Counted from the stretch's first letter, positions 15,205-24,231 are shown. The stretch is 25,712 nucleotides of DNA from an uncultured Lachnospiraceae bacterium (GCA_910583815.1 CAJTZB010000013.1:1-25712); one strand, 5' to 3'. Numbers and translations are program-made. The notes: generated by a model from the letters alone, not told the origin.

Positions 15205-16158
15205 CTACGTTTGACTTGGCCGATGCTGCTCTGCAATATCGCAAAGCCGCTTCAGCCGATGGTTAACTCCGGATTTCCCGACAGGCGGGTGAAGCATCTC
15301 CCCCAGTTCTTTCAATGATGCCTCCGGATATTCTACTCTGAGCAGAGCAATTTCTTTCAATCCCTCTGCTAACAGCTCAAATCCTATTGTGTCTCGAATA
15401 TATTGTATGTCTTCCAGCTGCCTGGCCGCCGCTTTTGCCGTCTTGCTGATATTGGCGGCTTCGCAGTTTACCTTCCGGTTGATCGTATTTCTCATGTCCT
15501 TGAGGATGCGCACATTTTCATATTCCATCAGCGCCACATGCGCCCCCATAATATTGAGCAAATCAACAATCTGCTCTCCTTCTTTGATATAAACAACAAA
15601 ATGGCTCTTTCTTGGAATTACCTTGGCATCCAGCTCAAGGGAACGAAGCGTTTCGCAAAGAAACACACCGGCTTCCTCTTCATTTACCGTAAATTCCAGA
15701 TGGTAGGCCTTCTTCGGGTCTGTTACAGAGCCAGATACCAGAAATGCCCCTCGAAGAAAACTCCGTTTGCAGCAACTTTTTCCTGTAATGCCTGCCTCTG
15801 CTGCCAGTACTGCATATTCTTTCCCCTCTGCCGATATGCTATGCAGCTTACAGGCAGACAGCACATCCGGAACTGCCTCTGCCGGAACAAAAAGTTCATA
15901 TAATTTTCCTTTCCTTTTACCGGCAAGGGAAAGCGTCGTCAGTTCTGCGCTTACGGAAAACACCTGTTTCAATAAAAGAAATACCTTTTTGGCAAGTATG
16001 CTGCTTTCCGTCTGTAATTTTAAGGTATGCTCACTTCTTTTGTCAATGGTCAATTTACCACATAATGCGAAAATTGATGAAATTTCTGCAATTTGGCAAT
16101 GTCTTGCCGGAGAAATCTGCTCACATAGCTCCTTCTTCACGTTTCCTGAAAACGACAT
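15205..16158 (-). CDS. whiA: DNA-binding protein WhiA
   Basis: The 317-residue product has the N-terminal homing-endonuclease-like (LAGLIDADG) domain without nuclease motifs and a C-terminal helix-turn-helix (LKELGEMLHPPVGKSGVNHRLKRLCDIA). WhiA is a sporulation transcription factor in actinomycetes; in Firmicutes it is linked to cell division and chromosome segregation. The start MSFSGNVKKEL at ATG 16158 fits the family and follows GGGG by a few nt. The ATG at 16167 would leave no spacing. It overlaps rapZ by 38 nt and is followed directly by the crh leader. The mgfK/YvcK gene that commonly sits between rapZ and whiA is absent. Confidence 0.95.
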   Translation of the reverse strand: MSFSGNVKKELCEQISPARHCQIAEISSIFALCGKLTIDKRSEHTLKLQTESSILAKKVFLLLKQVFSVSAELTTLSLAGKRKGKLYELFVPAEAVPDVLSACKLHSISAEGKEYAVLAAEAGITGKSCCKRSFLRGAFLVSGSVTDPKKAYHLEFTVNEEEAGVFLCETLRSLELDAKVIPRKSHFVVYIKEGEQIVDLLNIMGAHVALMEYENVRILKDMRNTINRKVNCEAANISKTAKAAARQLEDIQYIRDTIGFELLAEGLKEIALLRVEYPEASLKELGEMLHPPVGKSGVNHRLKRLCDIAEQHRPSQT

Positions 16159-17020
16159 CTGCCCCATCCTTTCCGATGTCCCTATGTTCCGCTTTTACGC
16201 CGTATTCCAAACCGCTCAGACGCTTTGCCAGTTCATTTGCAAGCGTTACAGAACGATGCTTTCCTCCTGTGCATCCAATGCTGATAACCAGTTGGTTTTT
16301 CCCTTCTTTAATGTAATTTGGAATCAGAAAACGCAGCATATCTTCTAATTTATTCAAAAAAGCCCCTGCTGCCTCTGTTTTCATAACATAGTCCTGTACT
16401 TCCGGTTCATTTCCGGTTTTATACTTTAACTCCGGCACATAGTACGGATTCGCCAGAAATCTTACGTCAAATACCAAATCCGAATCTGACGGTATTCCAT
16501 ATTTAAATCCAAACGAAAGAACTGTAATCATAAAATTACGAAAGGCGCCGTTTTTTATAAAAATCGTGTCCATCTGAGCTTTCAGTTCCCGAATAAGCAG
16601 CGTGCTTGTATCAAGGATATAATCTGCCGTCTGCTTTAAAAATGCAGTCCTCTCCCGCTCCTCTTCGATCCCATTTTCCACACGTCCCGCAACGGAAAGC
16701 GGATGGCTCCTCCTTGTTTCCTTAAAACGCTTGACCAAAACTTCGTCAGACGCATCCAGATAAAGAACCTCATATGGAATATGCTCCTGTTTTAGCTGCA
16801 AAAGCAGCGGTTTTGCCTCCTCAAGCGAATGCCCGCTCCGAATATCTAACCCAATTGCTACTTTGTCATATTCGCCGCCGCTCTGCATTGCAAGATCCGC
16901 AAACTTAGGAATCAATGGTATTGGCAAATTATCTACACAAAAATACCCTGCATCTTCTAACATCTTCAATGCCGAGGACTTTCCTGCGCCCGACATTCCC
17001 GTTACAATCACCAGTCTCAT
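16121..17020 (-). CDS. rapZ: RNase adapter protein RapZ (YvcJ family, nucleotide-binding)
   Basis: The 299-residue product has Walker A GMSGAGKS (8-15), the DNLP segment after GYFCV, a YLDASDEVLVKRF region and the C-terminal block GCTGGKHRSV that typifies the family. In enteric bacteria RapZ controls glucosamine-6-phosphate synthase through small RNAs; in Bacillus the homologue YvcJ is a nucleotide-hydrolysing protein of less certain role, so the RNA-adapter function should not be assumed here. The start ATG overlaps the murB stop by 4 nt (ATGA), with GGAG about 8 nt upstream, indicating translational coupling. It overlaps whiA downstream. Confidence 0.95.
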   Translation of the reverse strand: MRLVIVTGMSGAGKSSALKMLEDAGYFCVDNLPIPLIPKFADLAMQSGGEYDKVAIGLDIRSGHSLEEAKPLLLQLKQEHIPYEVLYLDASDEVLVKRFKETRRSHPLSVAGRVENGIEEERERTAFLKQTADYILDTSTLLIRELKAQMDTIFIKNGAFRNFMITVLSFGFKYGIPSDSDLVFDVRFLANPYYVPELKYKTGNEPEVQDYVMKTEAAGAFLNKLEDMLRFLIPNYIKEGKNQLVISIGCTGGKHRSVTLANELAKRLSGLEYGVKAEHRDIGKDGADVVFRKREEGAM

Positions 17021-17964
17021 AAAAATTCTCCAAGCAAACGTACTTCCGTCTCCAGTTCTACACCAAAGCGTTCATGAACCGTTTTCTGAATATGCCGTAT
17101 CAAGGCATAAATATCTGCTGCGGTTGCCTTTTCTTTGTTAATTACAAATCCCGCGTGTTTTGTGCTTACCTGCGCCCCACCAATGGAATATCCAGAAAGC
17201 CCTGCATCCTGAATCAGTTTTCCTGCATAATACCCTTTCGGCCGTTTAAATGTGCTTCCTGCACTTGGATATTCCAGCGGCTGCTTCTCCAGGCGTGATT
17301 TGCGGTATGATTCCATGATTGCATAAATCTGTATTTTCTGGCGGACATACAGGCAAAATCTTGCTTCGAGTACCAGCTCCCCACTTTCCTGAAGCACACT
17401 GTGCCGATAGCCAAGCTCCAGACTTTCTGCACTCCGGACCTCTATTGTCCCTTCCTTCGTCAAAACAACGGCTTCTGTCAGGCAGTCTTTTATCTCCCCT
17501 CCATAAGCCCCTGCATTCATCAGCACTGCACCGCCGACTGTTCCCGGAATTCCTCCTGCAAATTCAAGTCCGGTAAATCCTTTTTTGCTCGCTCTGTAAG
17601 CAAGCTTGGACAAAGGAAGCGCTGCGCCTGCCGAGACATGCAGAATGCCCTTTGGCACCTCTTCCTTTAATTCCAGTTTTTCAAACGCTCCTGCCAAGCG
17701 CAGCACTACTCCTTTGATGCCCTTGTCAGAAATAAGTACGTTGCTGCCATTCCCCAATATCATCCACGGCATTTCATATTCTTTGCAAAGAGCCAGAAGC
17801 CCTTTGAGTATTTCCGGAGAATCTGCGAAAACAAACCAGTCTGCCGGACCTCCGACACGAAATGTTGAATGTCTAAAAAGCGGTTCTTGCTCCAATACCC
17901 TTGTTTCCCCTGCAATCTCTTTTAGACGCACAGAAAACTGTTCTCTTGTATTCGTCTCTTTCAT
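17017..17964 (-). CDS. murB: UDP-N-acetylenolpyruvoylglucosamine reductase
   Basis: The FAD enzyme reduces UDP-GlcNAc-enolpyruvate to UDP-MurNAc with NADPH, an early step of peptidoglycan synthesis in the cytoplasm. FAD-binding parts STFRVGGPADW, ILGNGSNVLISD and FAGGIPGTVGGAVLMNAGAYGGE are clear. The catalytic Ser lies in YPSAGSTFKRP and the late Glu in ETEVRLLG. I use ATG 17964 (315 residues), which has GGGGA 5 nt upstream. ATG 17994 would add ten residues but lies inside a hairpin loop; it has a GGCGG site and cannot be excluded. It lies 74 nt after glucokinase and couples to rapZ by a 4-nt overlap. Confidence 0.95.
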   Translation of the reverse strand: MKETNTREQFSVRLKEIAGETRVLEQEPLFRHSTFRVGGPADWFVFADSPEILKGLLALCKEYEMPWMILGNGSNVLISDKGIKGVVLRLAGAFEKLELKEEVPKGILHVSAGAALPLSKLAYRASKKGFTGLEFAGGIPGTVGGAVLMNAGAYGGEIKDCLTEAVVLTKEGTIEVRSAESLELGYRHSVLQESGELVLEARFCLYVRQKIQIYAIMESYRKSRLEKQPLEYPSAGSTFKRPKGYYAGKLIQDAGLSGYSIGGAQVSTKHAGFVINKEKATAADIYALIRHIQKTVHERFGVELETEVRLLGEFL

Positions 17965-17978
17965 ACCTGTCCCCAATT

Positions 17979-18028
17979 CCGAGAACGTTTGCATTTCCGC
18001 CTATTTGTGACGTTCTCGGCGCAAATAG
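17979..18028 (-). other. Overlapping alternative hairpins between glucokinase and murB
   Basis: CCGAGAACGT (17979-17988) and ACGTTCTCGG (18010-18019) make a perfect 10-bp stem around a 21-nt loop. CTATTTG (18001-18007) and CAAATAG (18022-18028) make a second 7-bp stem. Each has one arm inside the other's loop, so they exclude each other or form a pseudoknot. They lie immediately before the murB ribosome site, and no T-run follows. Confidence 0.6.
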
Positions 18029-18038
18029 ACAATAGATG

Positions 18039-18992
18039 TTAGTCTTCTGCCGCTCTGTCTATCATCAGCTTTGCACTTCCGTACATTCCGGCATCATTTC
18101 CAAGCGTGGCAAGACAAAATTCCTTACCGCAAAGCGCGTTTAACAGATTTTTCCCATAATGCTTTTTCAGGCCTTCTGTCAGAATTTCTCCTGCCCTTGA
18201 GACTCCGCCTCCAATGACAAAAGCCTGTGGGTCTATGGTTGCCGCCACATGCGTAAGCGCTGTAGCCAGAATTTCACATACCTGATCTACCAGAGAAAGG
18301 GCAAGTGCATCACCCTCCTTTGCCTGATCAAATACATCCTTTGCCCGAATTTTTTCTATGTTCCGCAGTCCGGATGGCTGCTCGGTTTCGCGCAGCGCCT
18401 GTTCTGCTAAATATGCAATCCCAGTAGCAGAAGCATACTGTTCCAGATGCCCATGCCCGCCACAGCCACAGTGTCTGGTTTCTTGTGGATTTACAATCAT
18501 GTGGCCGATTTCACCTGCACCGCCATTGCTGCCGGCACGTATTTTCCCATTTAAAATGATTCCGCCCCCAACGCCCGTTCCAAGCGTAACCATAACAATA
18601 TCCTGATAGCCTGCGCCTCCGCCTTTCCACATTTCTCCAAGCGCAGCAACGTTCGCATCATTGGCCGCTACAACCGGCAGCCCAAGAAGCTCGCTCATTT
18701 TATCATTTACATTAAAAATTCCCCATCCAAGATTGGCACATTTTAATACTGTGCCGTCCTCCGTCACCGGTCCCGGCACTCCGACACCTGCACCAAGTAC
18801 CTCGCTTTTGTCAATGCCCTTTTCCTTTAACTTAGCAGTAAGTGACTGCGTAATGTCCCAAGGCACCGATTCCCCGCCATTGGCGCGGTTCGTTGGAATT
18901 TCCCATTTATCAAACAGTTCCCCTGCTGTTGTAAACAGACCGCACTTAACGGTCGTTCCTCCAATGTCTATTCCAAATACATAATGTTTCAT
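18039..18992 (-). CDS. glcK: ROK-family glucokinase
   Basis: The product is 317 residues from ATG 18992, with GAGGA about 7 nt upstream. The N-terminal phosphate loop FGIDIGGTTVKCGLF, the sugar-binding ANDANVAALGE (catalytic Asp) and the GTGVGGGII segment mark a ROK sugar kinase. The zinc site usually reads CxCGxxGCxE; here it is CGCGGHGHLE, with His in place of the last Cys, which could still bind zinc. By length and context it phosphorylates glucose with ATP in the cytoplasm; another hexose or amino-sugar is possible. It sits between hprK (52 nt) and murB (74 nt), so glucose entry into glycolysis is transcribed with the carbon-control kinase. Confidence 0.92.
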   Translation of the reverse strand: MKHYVFGIDIGGTTVKCGLFTTAGELFDKWEIPTNRANGGESVPWDITQSLTAKLKEKGIDKSEVLGAGVGVPGPVTEDGTVLKCANLGWGIFNVNDKMSELLGLPVVAANDANVAALGEMWKGGGAGYQDIVMVTLGTGVGGGIILNGKIRAGSNGGAGEIGHMIVNPQETRHCGCGGHGHLEQYASATGIAYLAEQALRETEQPSGLRNIEKIRAKDVFDQAKEGDALALSLVDQVCEILATALTHVAATIDPQAFVIGGGVSRAGEILTEGLKKHYGKNLLNALCGKEFCLATLGNDAGMYGSAKLMIDRAAED

Positions 18993-19044
18993 AATAAGTC
19001 CTCGTTTCTCCATAACCAGATTGGAAAATCTTTGGTTTTTCAAT

Positions 19045-19977
19045 CTAATTGCCCTGCTTCCTCATCAGATTGCTTGTAACGCGGTTATACAGCTCCTGCG
19101 CCGCATTGTACCCCATCTTCTTCTGGCGGAAGTTGACAGCCGCCGACTCACAGATAATTGCAAGGTTGCGTCCCGGACGAATCGGGATGTCGTGGCATAC
19201 CACCTTATTCCCAAGGAACTCGGTATAAGTATCCTCTAGTCCCATGCGGTCGTATTCTTTTTCTCTGTCCCATTCCTCCAGACGGATTACTAAATCAATG
19301 GACTGTGTATCTTTTACGCTCTCTACGCCAAACAGCGTCTTGACATCTATAATACCTATGCCCCTTAGCTCAATAAAATGTCTTGTAATGTTCGGAGCAG
19401 AACCAATCAGCGTATCATCACTGACTTTTTTGATTTCTACAACATCATCAGAAACCAGACGATGTCCGCGCTTAATCAGCTCAAGTGCTGCTTCGCTTTT
19501 GCCGATACCGCTTTCTCCGGTAATTAAAATACCTTCTCCGTAAACGTCCACAAGCACACCGTGGATGGAGATGCGTGGCGCCAGTTCTACCTTCAGCCAG
19601 CGGATTACCTCAGCCATAAAATCAGAAGTAGACTTTTCTGTCTGGAAAATCGGTACTCCGTTTTCTGTTGCCAGTTCACGGAACTCTTCCATCACTTCAA
19701 TATTACGGCAGAACACAATACAAGGAACTTTAAAGCTCATCAGCTTTTTCATCATTGCAATGCTATGGTCTTTTCCCATTTTTTCTATATAGGCATATTC
19801 CACATTGCCGATAATCTGTACTCTGTCATGATTGAAATAATCAAAAAATCCGGAAAGCTGAAGCGCTGGCCTGTTGACTTCCGGCTGTGTCAGTACCGTC
19901 TCAGAAATATCAATTTCAGGGGTACAATTAACAAGTTTCATCTTTTCCACAAGTTCTTCCAACGCTACGGTATACAT
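19045..19977 (-). CDS. hprK: HPr kinase/phosphorylase
   Basis: The 310-residue enzyme phosphorylates and dephosphorylates Ser46 of HPr and Crh in response to fructose 1,6-bisphosphate, ATP and phosphate. Walker A GESGIGKS is at 154-161, His139 lies in ISIHGVLVDVYG, SDDVVEI is at 176-182, and the family signature LRGIGIIDVKTLFG is at 204-217. ATG 19977 is chosen because AAAGGAG lies 7-8 nt upstream and the length equals the family norm. It is the first gene after the promoter at 20020-20048. Its likely substrate, the Crh-like protein, is the last gene of the same run. Confidence 0.97.
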   Translation of the reverse strand: MYTVALEELVEKMKLVNCTPEIDISETVLTQPEVNRPALQLSGFFDYFNHDRVQIIGNVEYAYIEKMGKDHSIAMMKKLMSFKVPCIVFCRNIEVMEEFRELATENGVPIFQTEKSTSDFMAEVIRWLKVELAPRISIHGVLVDVYGEGILITGESGIGKSEAALELIKRGHRLVSDDVVEIKKVSDDTLIGSAPNITRHFIELRGIGIIDVKTLFGVESVKDTQSIDLVIRLEEWDREKEYDRMGLEDTYTEFLGNKVVCHDIPIRPGRNLAIICESAAVNFRQKKMGYNAAQELYNRVTSNLMRKQGN

Positions 19978-20019
19978 CTGCACTCTCCTTTTCATTTCTA
20001 AAAATTTAAGGTTAATTTT

Positions 20020-20048
20020 ATTGTAGCACCAAGCAGCACTTTGTGCAA
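20020..20048 (-). promoter_or_regulatory. Promoter of the hprK-crh operon
   Basis: On the minus strand TTGCAC (20043-20048) is followed after exactly 17 nt by TACAAT (20020-20025), about 43 nt before the hprK ATG. A small palindrome, GCAC-AAA-GTGC, overlaps the -35 box. I looked for a CcpA site in the leader and saw none. Confidence 0.8.
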
Positions 20049-20129
20049 GCAAATCCCTGCCTTCGGGACATCGAAGCTGTTCCTGACATGACAGTAATAT
20101 CAATGTACAAATGCTGCCCATGCATTGTT

Positions 20130-22013
20130 CTATTCTTTTTTATGGAAAAAGTCATATACCTGATTTGCAACTGCAATATTCATGGACGGCGTTTCGGCAA
20201 TCTCCTCTATACTTGCTGCCCTCAATGCCTCCAATGAGCCAAATTGCTTCATCAGTGCCCGCCGCCTTGCTGCACCGACACCCGGAATATCATCCAATAC
20301 GGAACGCGTCTGTGCCTTACTGCGCAAGGAACGGTGGTATTCAATGGCAAAGCGGTGCGTTTCATCCTGAATCCTCGTAATCAGATGGAATCCTTCGCTC
20401 CTTGTGTCAATTGGGATTTCTATATTATTATAGTACAGTCCCCTTGTCCTGTGATTATCATCTTTCACCATGCCGCAGACCGGAATCAAAAGACCCTGTT
20501 CGGAAAGTACCTGCAGCGCCACGTTGACCTGCCCCTTTCCGCCATCCATCAAAAGCAGGTCCGGGAACCTCGTAAAACTTCCCATATCTGCAAGCTCTTC
20601 CGCACTGTCTGTGCCATATTTTTTCTTCAGCTCCTCCAGTTCACGCTTTGCATGTTCAAAACGCCTTGTCAGCACTTCCCGCATGCTGCCATAATCGTCC
20701 TGCCCTTGTATCGTTTTGGTGCGGAACTTTCGGTAATCCGCTTTTTTCGGACGGCCGTCCTCAAACACGACCATAGAAGCAACATTTTCAAAGCCGTTTG
20801 TGTTGGAAATATCAAACGCCTCCACACGGCTCAGCCGCTCAAGTCCCAGCCATCCGGCAATTTCCTGTAAGGCTCCTTTTGTCTTCTTTTCCTGCTGCAC
20901 AATTCTCTCGGCATCCTTCTGCAGCACAAACGAAGCGTTTTTTTCCGCCAGCTCTACAAGACGCTCTTTTTCTCCCTTTTTAGGAACACGCAAATATACT
21001 TTTTTGCCACGCTTTGCCGACAGCCATCCGGCAATCAGTTCCTCTTCCTCCACCTCTTCGGAAAGCAGCAGTTCCTTTGGGACATATGGGGTTCCGGAAT
21101 AAAACTGTTTGATAAAGTTTGTCATAATCGCAGGCCTGGTTTCGTTTTCTACGCCGGTCAGGTAAAAATGTTCCCTGCCGACCATTTTTCCTTGCCTCAC
21201 AAAAAACACCTGTGCCACCGCCTCATTTCCGGCAGTTGCAAAGGCAATAATATCACGGTCCATGTTGTCGGCATCATCTGCCTTCTGCTGTTCAGCAAGA
21301 CGTTTTACGCTATAAAACAGGTCGCGGAATTCCGCCGCTTTTTCAAACTCCATTGCTTCCGAAGCTTCCATCATCTGCTGCTCTAAACGCTTTGTAATCA
21401 AGTCATAATTCCCTTGCAGAAATTCCATGACCTGCTCCATGTTTTTCCCATATTCTTCAGCAGAAATATAGCCCTGGCACGGTCCTTTGCACTGTCCAAT
21501 ATGGTAATACAGGCATGGCCGTTCCTTACCAATATCTTTTGGCAAAGAACGGCTGCAATTGCGGATATAATATGTTTTTCTAAGCAACTCAATCGAATCA
21601 TGTACCGATGCCGCGCTTGTATAAGGGCCAAAGTACTTTGCTTTGTCCCTTTTGCGCTCTCTGGCCAACATCACCCGCGGAAATGCCTCAGACATTGTCA
21701 CTTTGATATATGGATAGTGCTTGTCATCTTTGAGCATCGTATTGTACTTTGGCTGATGCTCTTTAATCAGGTTGCATTCCAAAACCAGCGCTTCCATTTC
21801 GGTGTCCACAACAATATATTCAAACCATGCAATATTCTGCACCATTCTCTGGATTTTAGGTGACAGGTTCCTGCTGCTTTGAAAGTACTGACGCACCCTG
21901 TTTTTTAATACGACTGCCTTTCCGACATAAATAATCGTATCATGCTTATCATGCATCAGATAAACGCCCGGCTTTTCCGGAAGCTTTTTCAATTCTTCCT
22001 CAAAATTAAACAT
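20130..22013 (-). CDS. uvrC: Excinuclease ABC subunit C
   Basis: The 627-residue product makes the two incisions around DNA lesions in nucleotide excision repair with UvrA and UvrB. The N-terminal GIY-YIG domain has PGVYLM and IIYVGKA (residues 15-33). A UVR segment that binds UvrB lies near 205-245 (EFEKAAEFRDLF). The RNase H-like nuclease domain begins around VEAFDISNTNG, and tandem helix-hairpin-helix motifs end the protein (IPGVGAARRRAL and EIAETPSMNIA). Length is normal. The ATG at 22013 has AGGA 6 nt upstream and overlaps the ftsH stop by 8 nt, so the two are coupled. A 152-nt gap with a new promoter separates it from hprK. Confidence 0.96.
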   Translation of the reverse strand: MFNFEEELKKLPEKPGVYLMHDKHDTIIYVGKAVVLKNRVRQYFQSSRNLSPKIQRMVQNIAWFEYIVVDTEMEALVLECNLIKEHQPKYNTMLKDDKHYPYIKVTMSEAFPRVMLARERKRDKAKYFGPYTSAASVHDSIELLRKTYYIRNCSRSLPKDIGKERPCLYYHIGQCKGPCQGYISAEEYGKNMEQVMEFLQGNYDLITKRLEQQMMEASEAMEFEKAAEFRDLFYSVKRLAEQQKADDADNMDRDIIAFATAGNEAVAQVFFVRQGKMVGREHFYLTGVENETRPAIMTNFIKQFYSGTPYVPKELLLSEEVEEEELIAGWLSAKRGKKVYLRVPKKGEKERLVELAEKNASFVLQKDAERIVQQEKKTKGALQEIAGWLGLERLSRVEAFDISNTNGFENVASMVVFEDGRPKKADYRKFRTKTIQGQDDYGSMREVLTRRFEHAKRELEELKKKYGTDSAEELADMGSFTRFPDLLLMDGGKGQVNVALQVLSEQGLLIPVCGMVKDDNHRTRGLYYNNIEIPIDTRSEGFHLITRIQDETHRFAIEYHRSLRSKAQTRSVLDDIPGVGAARRRALMKQFGSLEALRAASIEEIAETPSMNIAVANQVYDFFHKKE

Positions 22014-24024
22014 TGGTTTCCTGATCCTGTGGCGCTCCTGTTTCAGAAGCTTCTTCGGTTGACAGTCCTGCAGGTGCTGCTTCCGCCTCTTTTACAGGCA
22101 GTTCTTCCGGCTCTCCCTTGATTTCATGGAAAATCTTCATAAAATCCTTTCCAGTAATGCTTTCTTTTTCATACAGATAAGCCGCAATTTTATCAAGCAC
22201 TTCTCTGTTTTCCGAAAGCATTGTTTTTGCTTTCTCATAGCATTCCAGAATAATGCTTCTGACTTCTTTATCAATTTCTGCAGCAGTTGCCTCTGCACAG
22301 TTCATAACCGGCCTGCCGTCCAGATACTGATACTCCGTCGTTTCCAATGTCACAAGACCAAACTTTTCAGACATTCCATACTTTGTAATCATCGAGCGGG
22401 CAAGCGAAGTCGCACGCTCAATATCATTGGACGCCCCTGTTGTAATGCTGCCAAATACCAGTTCCTCCGCTGCACGTCCGCCGCAGAATGTCACGATTTT
22501 TGTCAGCATCTCTTCTTTTGTCATCAAATACTTTTCTTCTTCCGGCGCCTGAAGCACATAGCCGAGCGTCCCCATCACACGCGGCACAATCGTAATTTTC
22601 TGCACCGGCTCTGATTTTTTATCCAAAGCACTGATCAAAGCATGGCCAACTTCATGGTAAGCCACAACTTTCTTTTCTTCTTTACTTAAAATACGCTCTT
22701 TCTTTTCCTTACCTGCAACGACAACTTCTACCGATTCAAACAAATCTTCTTGCGTCACATAATTTCTGCCTCGCTTTACCGCAAGAATAGCTGCCTCATT
22801 AATCATGTTGGCAAGATCGGAACCGACAGCACCCGAAGTTGCAAGCGCAATCGCTTCCAAATCAACAGAATCATCCAGAAGTACATTCTTTGCATGCACT
22901 TTCAGAATATCAACACGTCCCTTTAAATCCGGCTTATCTACAATAATGCGGCGGTCAAAACGTCCCGGACGAAGCAGCGCCTTATCAAGTACCTCCGGGC
23001 GGTTAGTTGCACCTAATACAACAAGCCCTTTGGACGTATCAAACCCATCCATTTCCGAAAGCAGCTGGTTGAGTGTCTGTTCCTGCTCATCATTGCTGCC
23101 GCCGTGCCTTGCTCCTGCCCTGCTCTTGCCGATGGCATCGATTTCATCAATGAAAATAATGCACGGCGCCATCTGCTGCGCCTGCGTAAATAAATCACGC
23201 ACTCTCGAAGCGCCGACACCGACATACAGTTCCACAAAATCCGAACCCGTCAAAGAAATAAACGGCACTTTTGCTTCCCCTGCCACTGCCTTGGCAAGCA
23301 GTGTCTTTCCGGTTCCGGGAGGTCCGACAAGCAATGCACCTTTTGGCAGCTTTGCCCCGATTTTTGTATATTTCCCCGGATTGTGAAGGAAATCTACAAG
23401 TTCCGTCAGGGATTCTTTTGCTTCTTCCTGACCTGCCACATCCTGAAATGTGACTCCGGTCTCTTTCTGCATATAGACTTTCGCCTTGCTCTTTCCAAAG
23501 CTCATGCCGCTGTTTTTGCTGATCATACGCACCATGAAAAAGGCAAACAGCACAAACGGAACAATGTTCAACAGAATCTGCCAGATAAGGCCTGAACTGT
23601 CAGAAATTTTCCGCTGGTAGACGACCCCCGCATCTTCGCAGCGTTTCTGCAGTACATTTCCATCCTCCAAAAGTCCGGTGTAGTAGCTGAGTTCCACATT
23701 CCGGTATGGCTGCTCTGCCAGAACTCCGACAATACGGCTTGCATCCGGATATACTTTTACCTCGGAAAACTTTCCGGCTTCTAACATCTCCAAAAATTTA
23801 TCATAGGTGATTTCCTCTGAAGTACCGTCACTCCACATGCGAGAAAACAGAAAATAGCCAAACAGCATAACCATAACTGCTGTCATGCAGATAATCAAAT
23901 AAGCCTTATTTTGATTTTTATTGCTGTTTCCGTTATTCCCATTGCCTGCACCATTTCCGCCGGTTCCATTTGTTGGATTATTCCCATTATTCCTATTATT
24001 TCCGCTTTGTTTATTCTCGTCCAT
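22006..24024 (-). CDS. ftsH: ATP-dependent zinc metalloprotease FtsH
   Basis: The 672-residue membrane protease degrades misfolded and regulatory proteins. ATG 24024 has GAGG 4 nt upstream; ATG 24036 lacks a site. An unusual leading stretch (residues about 5-40) is nearly all Asn and Gly. Two membrane segments follow (about 41-63 and 147-168) around a short external domain. The AAA module has Walker A GPPGTGKT (234-241), Walker B IIFIDEID (289-296) and the second region of homology ATNRPEVLDKALLRPGRF. The zinc site is HEVGH (457-461). The C-terminus is Ala/Glu/Pro-rich. It is the first gene after the promoter at 24077-24106 and is followed by the overlapping uvrC. Confidence 0.96.
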   Translation of the reverse strand: MDENKQSGNNRNNGNNPTNGTGGNGAGNGNNGNSNKNQNKAYLIICMTAVMVMLFGYFLFSRMWSDGTSEEITYDKFLEMLEAGKFSEVKVYPDASRIVGVLAEQPYRNVELSYYTGLLEDGNVLQKRCEDAGVVYQRKISDSSGLIWQILLNIVPFVLFAFFMVRMISKNSGMSFGKSKAKVYMQKETGVTFQDVAGQEEAKESLTELVDFLHNPGKYTKIGAKLPKGALLVGPPGTGKTLLAKAVAGEAKVPFISLTGSDFVELYVGVGASRVRDLFTQAQQMAPCIIFIDEIDAIGKSRAGARHGGSNDEQEQTLNQLLSEMDGFDTSKGLVVLGATNRPEVLDKALLRPGRFDRRIIVDKPDLKGRVDILKVHAKNVLLDDSVDLEAIALATSGAVGSDLANMINEAAILAVKRGRNYVTQEDLFESVEVVVAGKEKKERILSKEEKKVVAYHEVGHALISALDKKSEPVQKITIVPRVMGTLGYVLQAPEEEKYLMTKEEMLTKIVTFCGGRAAEELVFGSITTGASNDIERATSLARSMITKYGMSEKFGLVTLETTEYQYLDGRPVMNCAEATAAEIDKEVRSIILECYEKAKTMLSENREVLDKIAAYLYEKESITGKDFMKIFHEIKGEPEELPVKEAEAAPAGLSTEEASETGAPQDQETNV

Positions 24025-24076
24025 ACTTCCTCGCATTCTGTGGCACCGTTTTCCACTTACATAGTAATACTATTGT

Positions 24077-24106
24077 ATTATAAGGGTAGTCTGTCCTTAA
24101 AATCAA
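24077..24106 (-). promoter_or_regulatory. Promoter of ftsH-uvrC
   Basis: On the minus strand TTGATT (24101-24106) is followed after 18 nt by a consensus TATAAT (24077-24082), about 52 nt before the ftsH ATG. The -10 is perfect and the spacer is one longer than ideal. I see no CtsR, CIRCE or LexA-like site. Confidence 0.7.
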
Positions 24107-24231
24107 GAGAATAGTTTGAAATTTTATCCGAAATTAATAATCGTGAACATTTTGTGTTCTTGTTTGTATAATAGCATCCGCACACAGATGGCAAAAAGCA
24201 ACGAATTGCTGCATCAAAAATAATTCTGCAC

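Noticed and set aside
15051..15236. Open frame of 61 codons on the minus strand between whiA and crh
   Set aside because: It consists almost wholly of structured repeat copy 2 and its direct repeats and overlaps the crh ribosome site. It has no good ribosome site of its own.
15767..16348. Plus-strand open frame of 193 codons across whiA and rapZ
   Set aside because: It is antisense to two confidently identified genes, and its composition is what the reverse strand of coding DNA gives. No promoter or ribosome site was seen.
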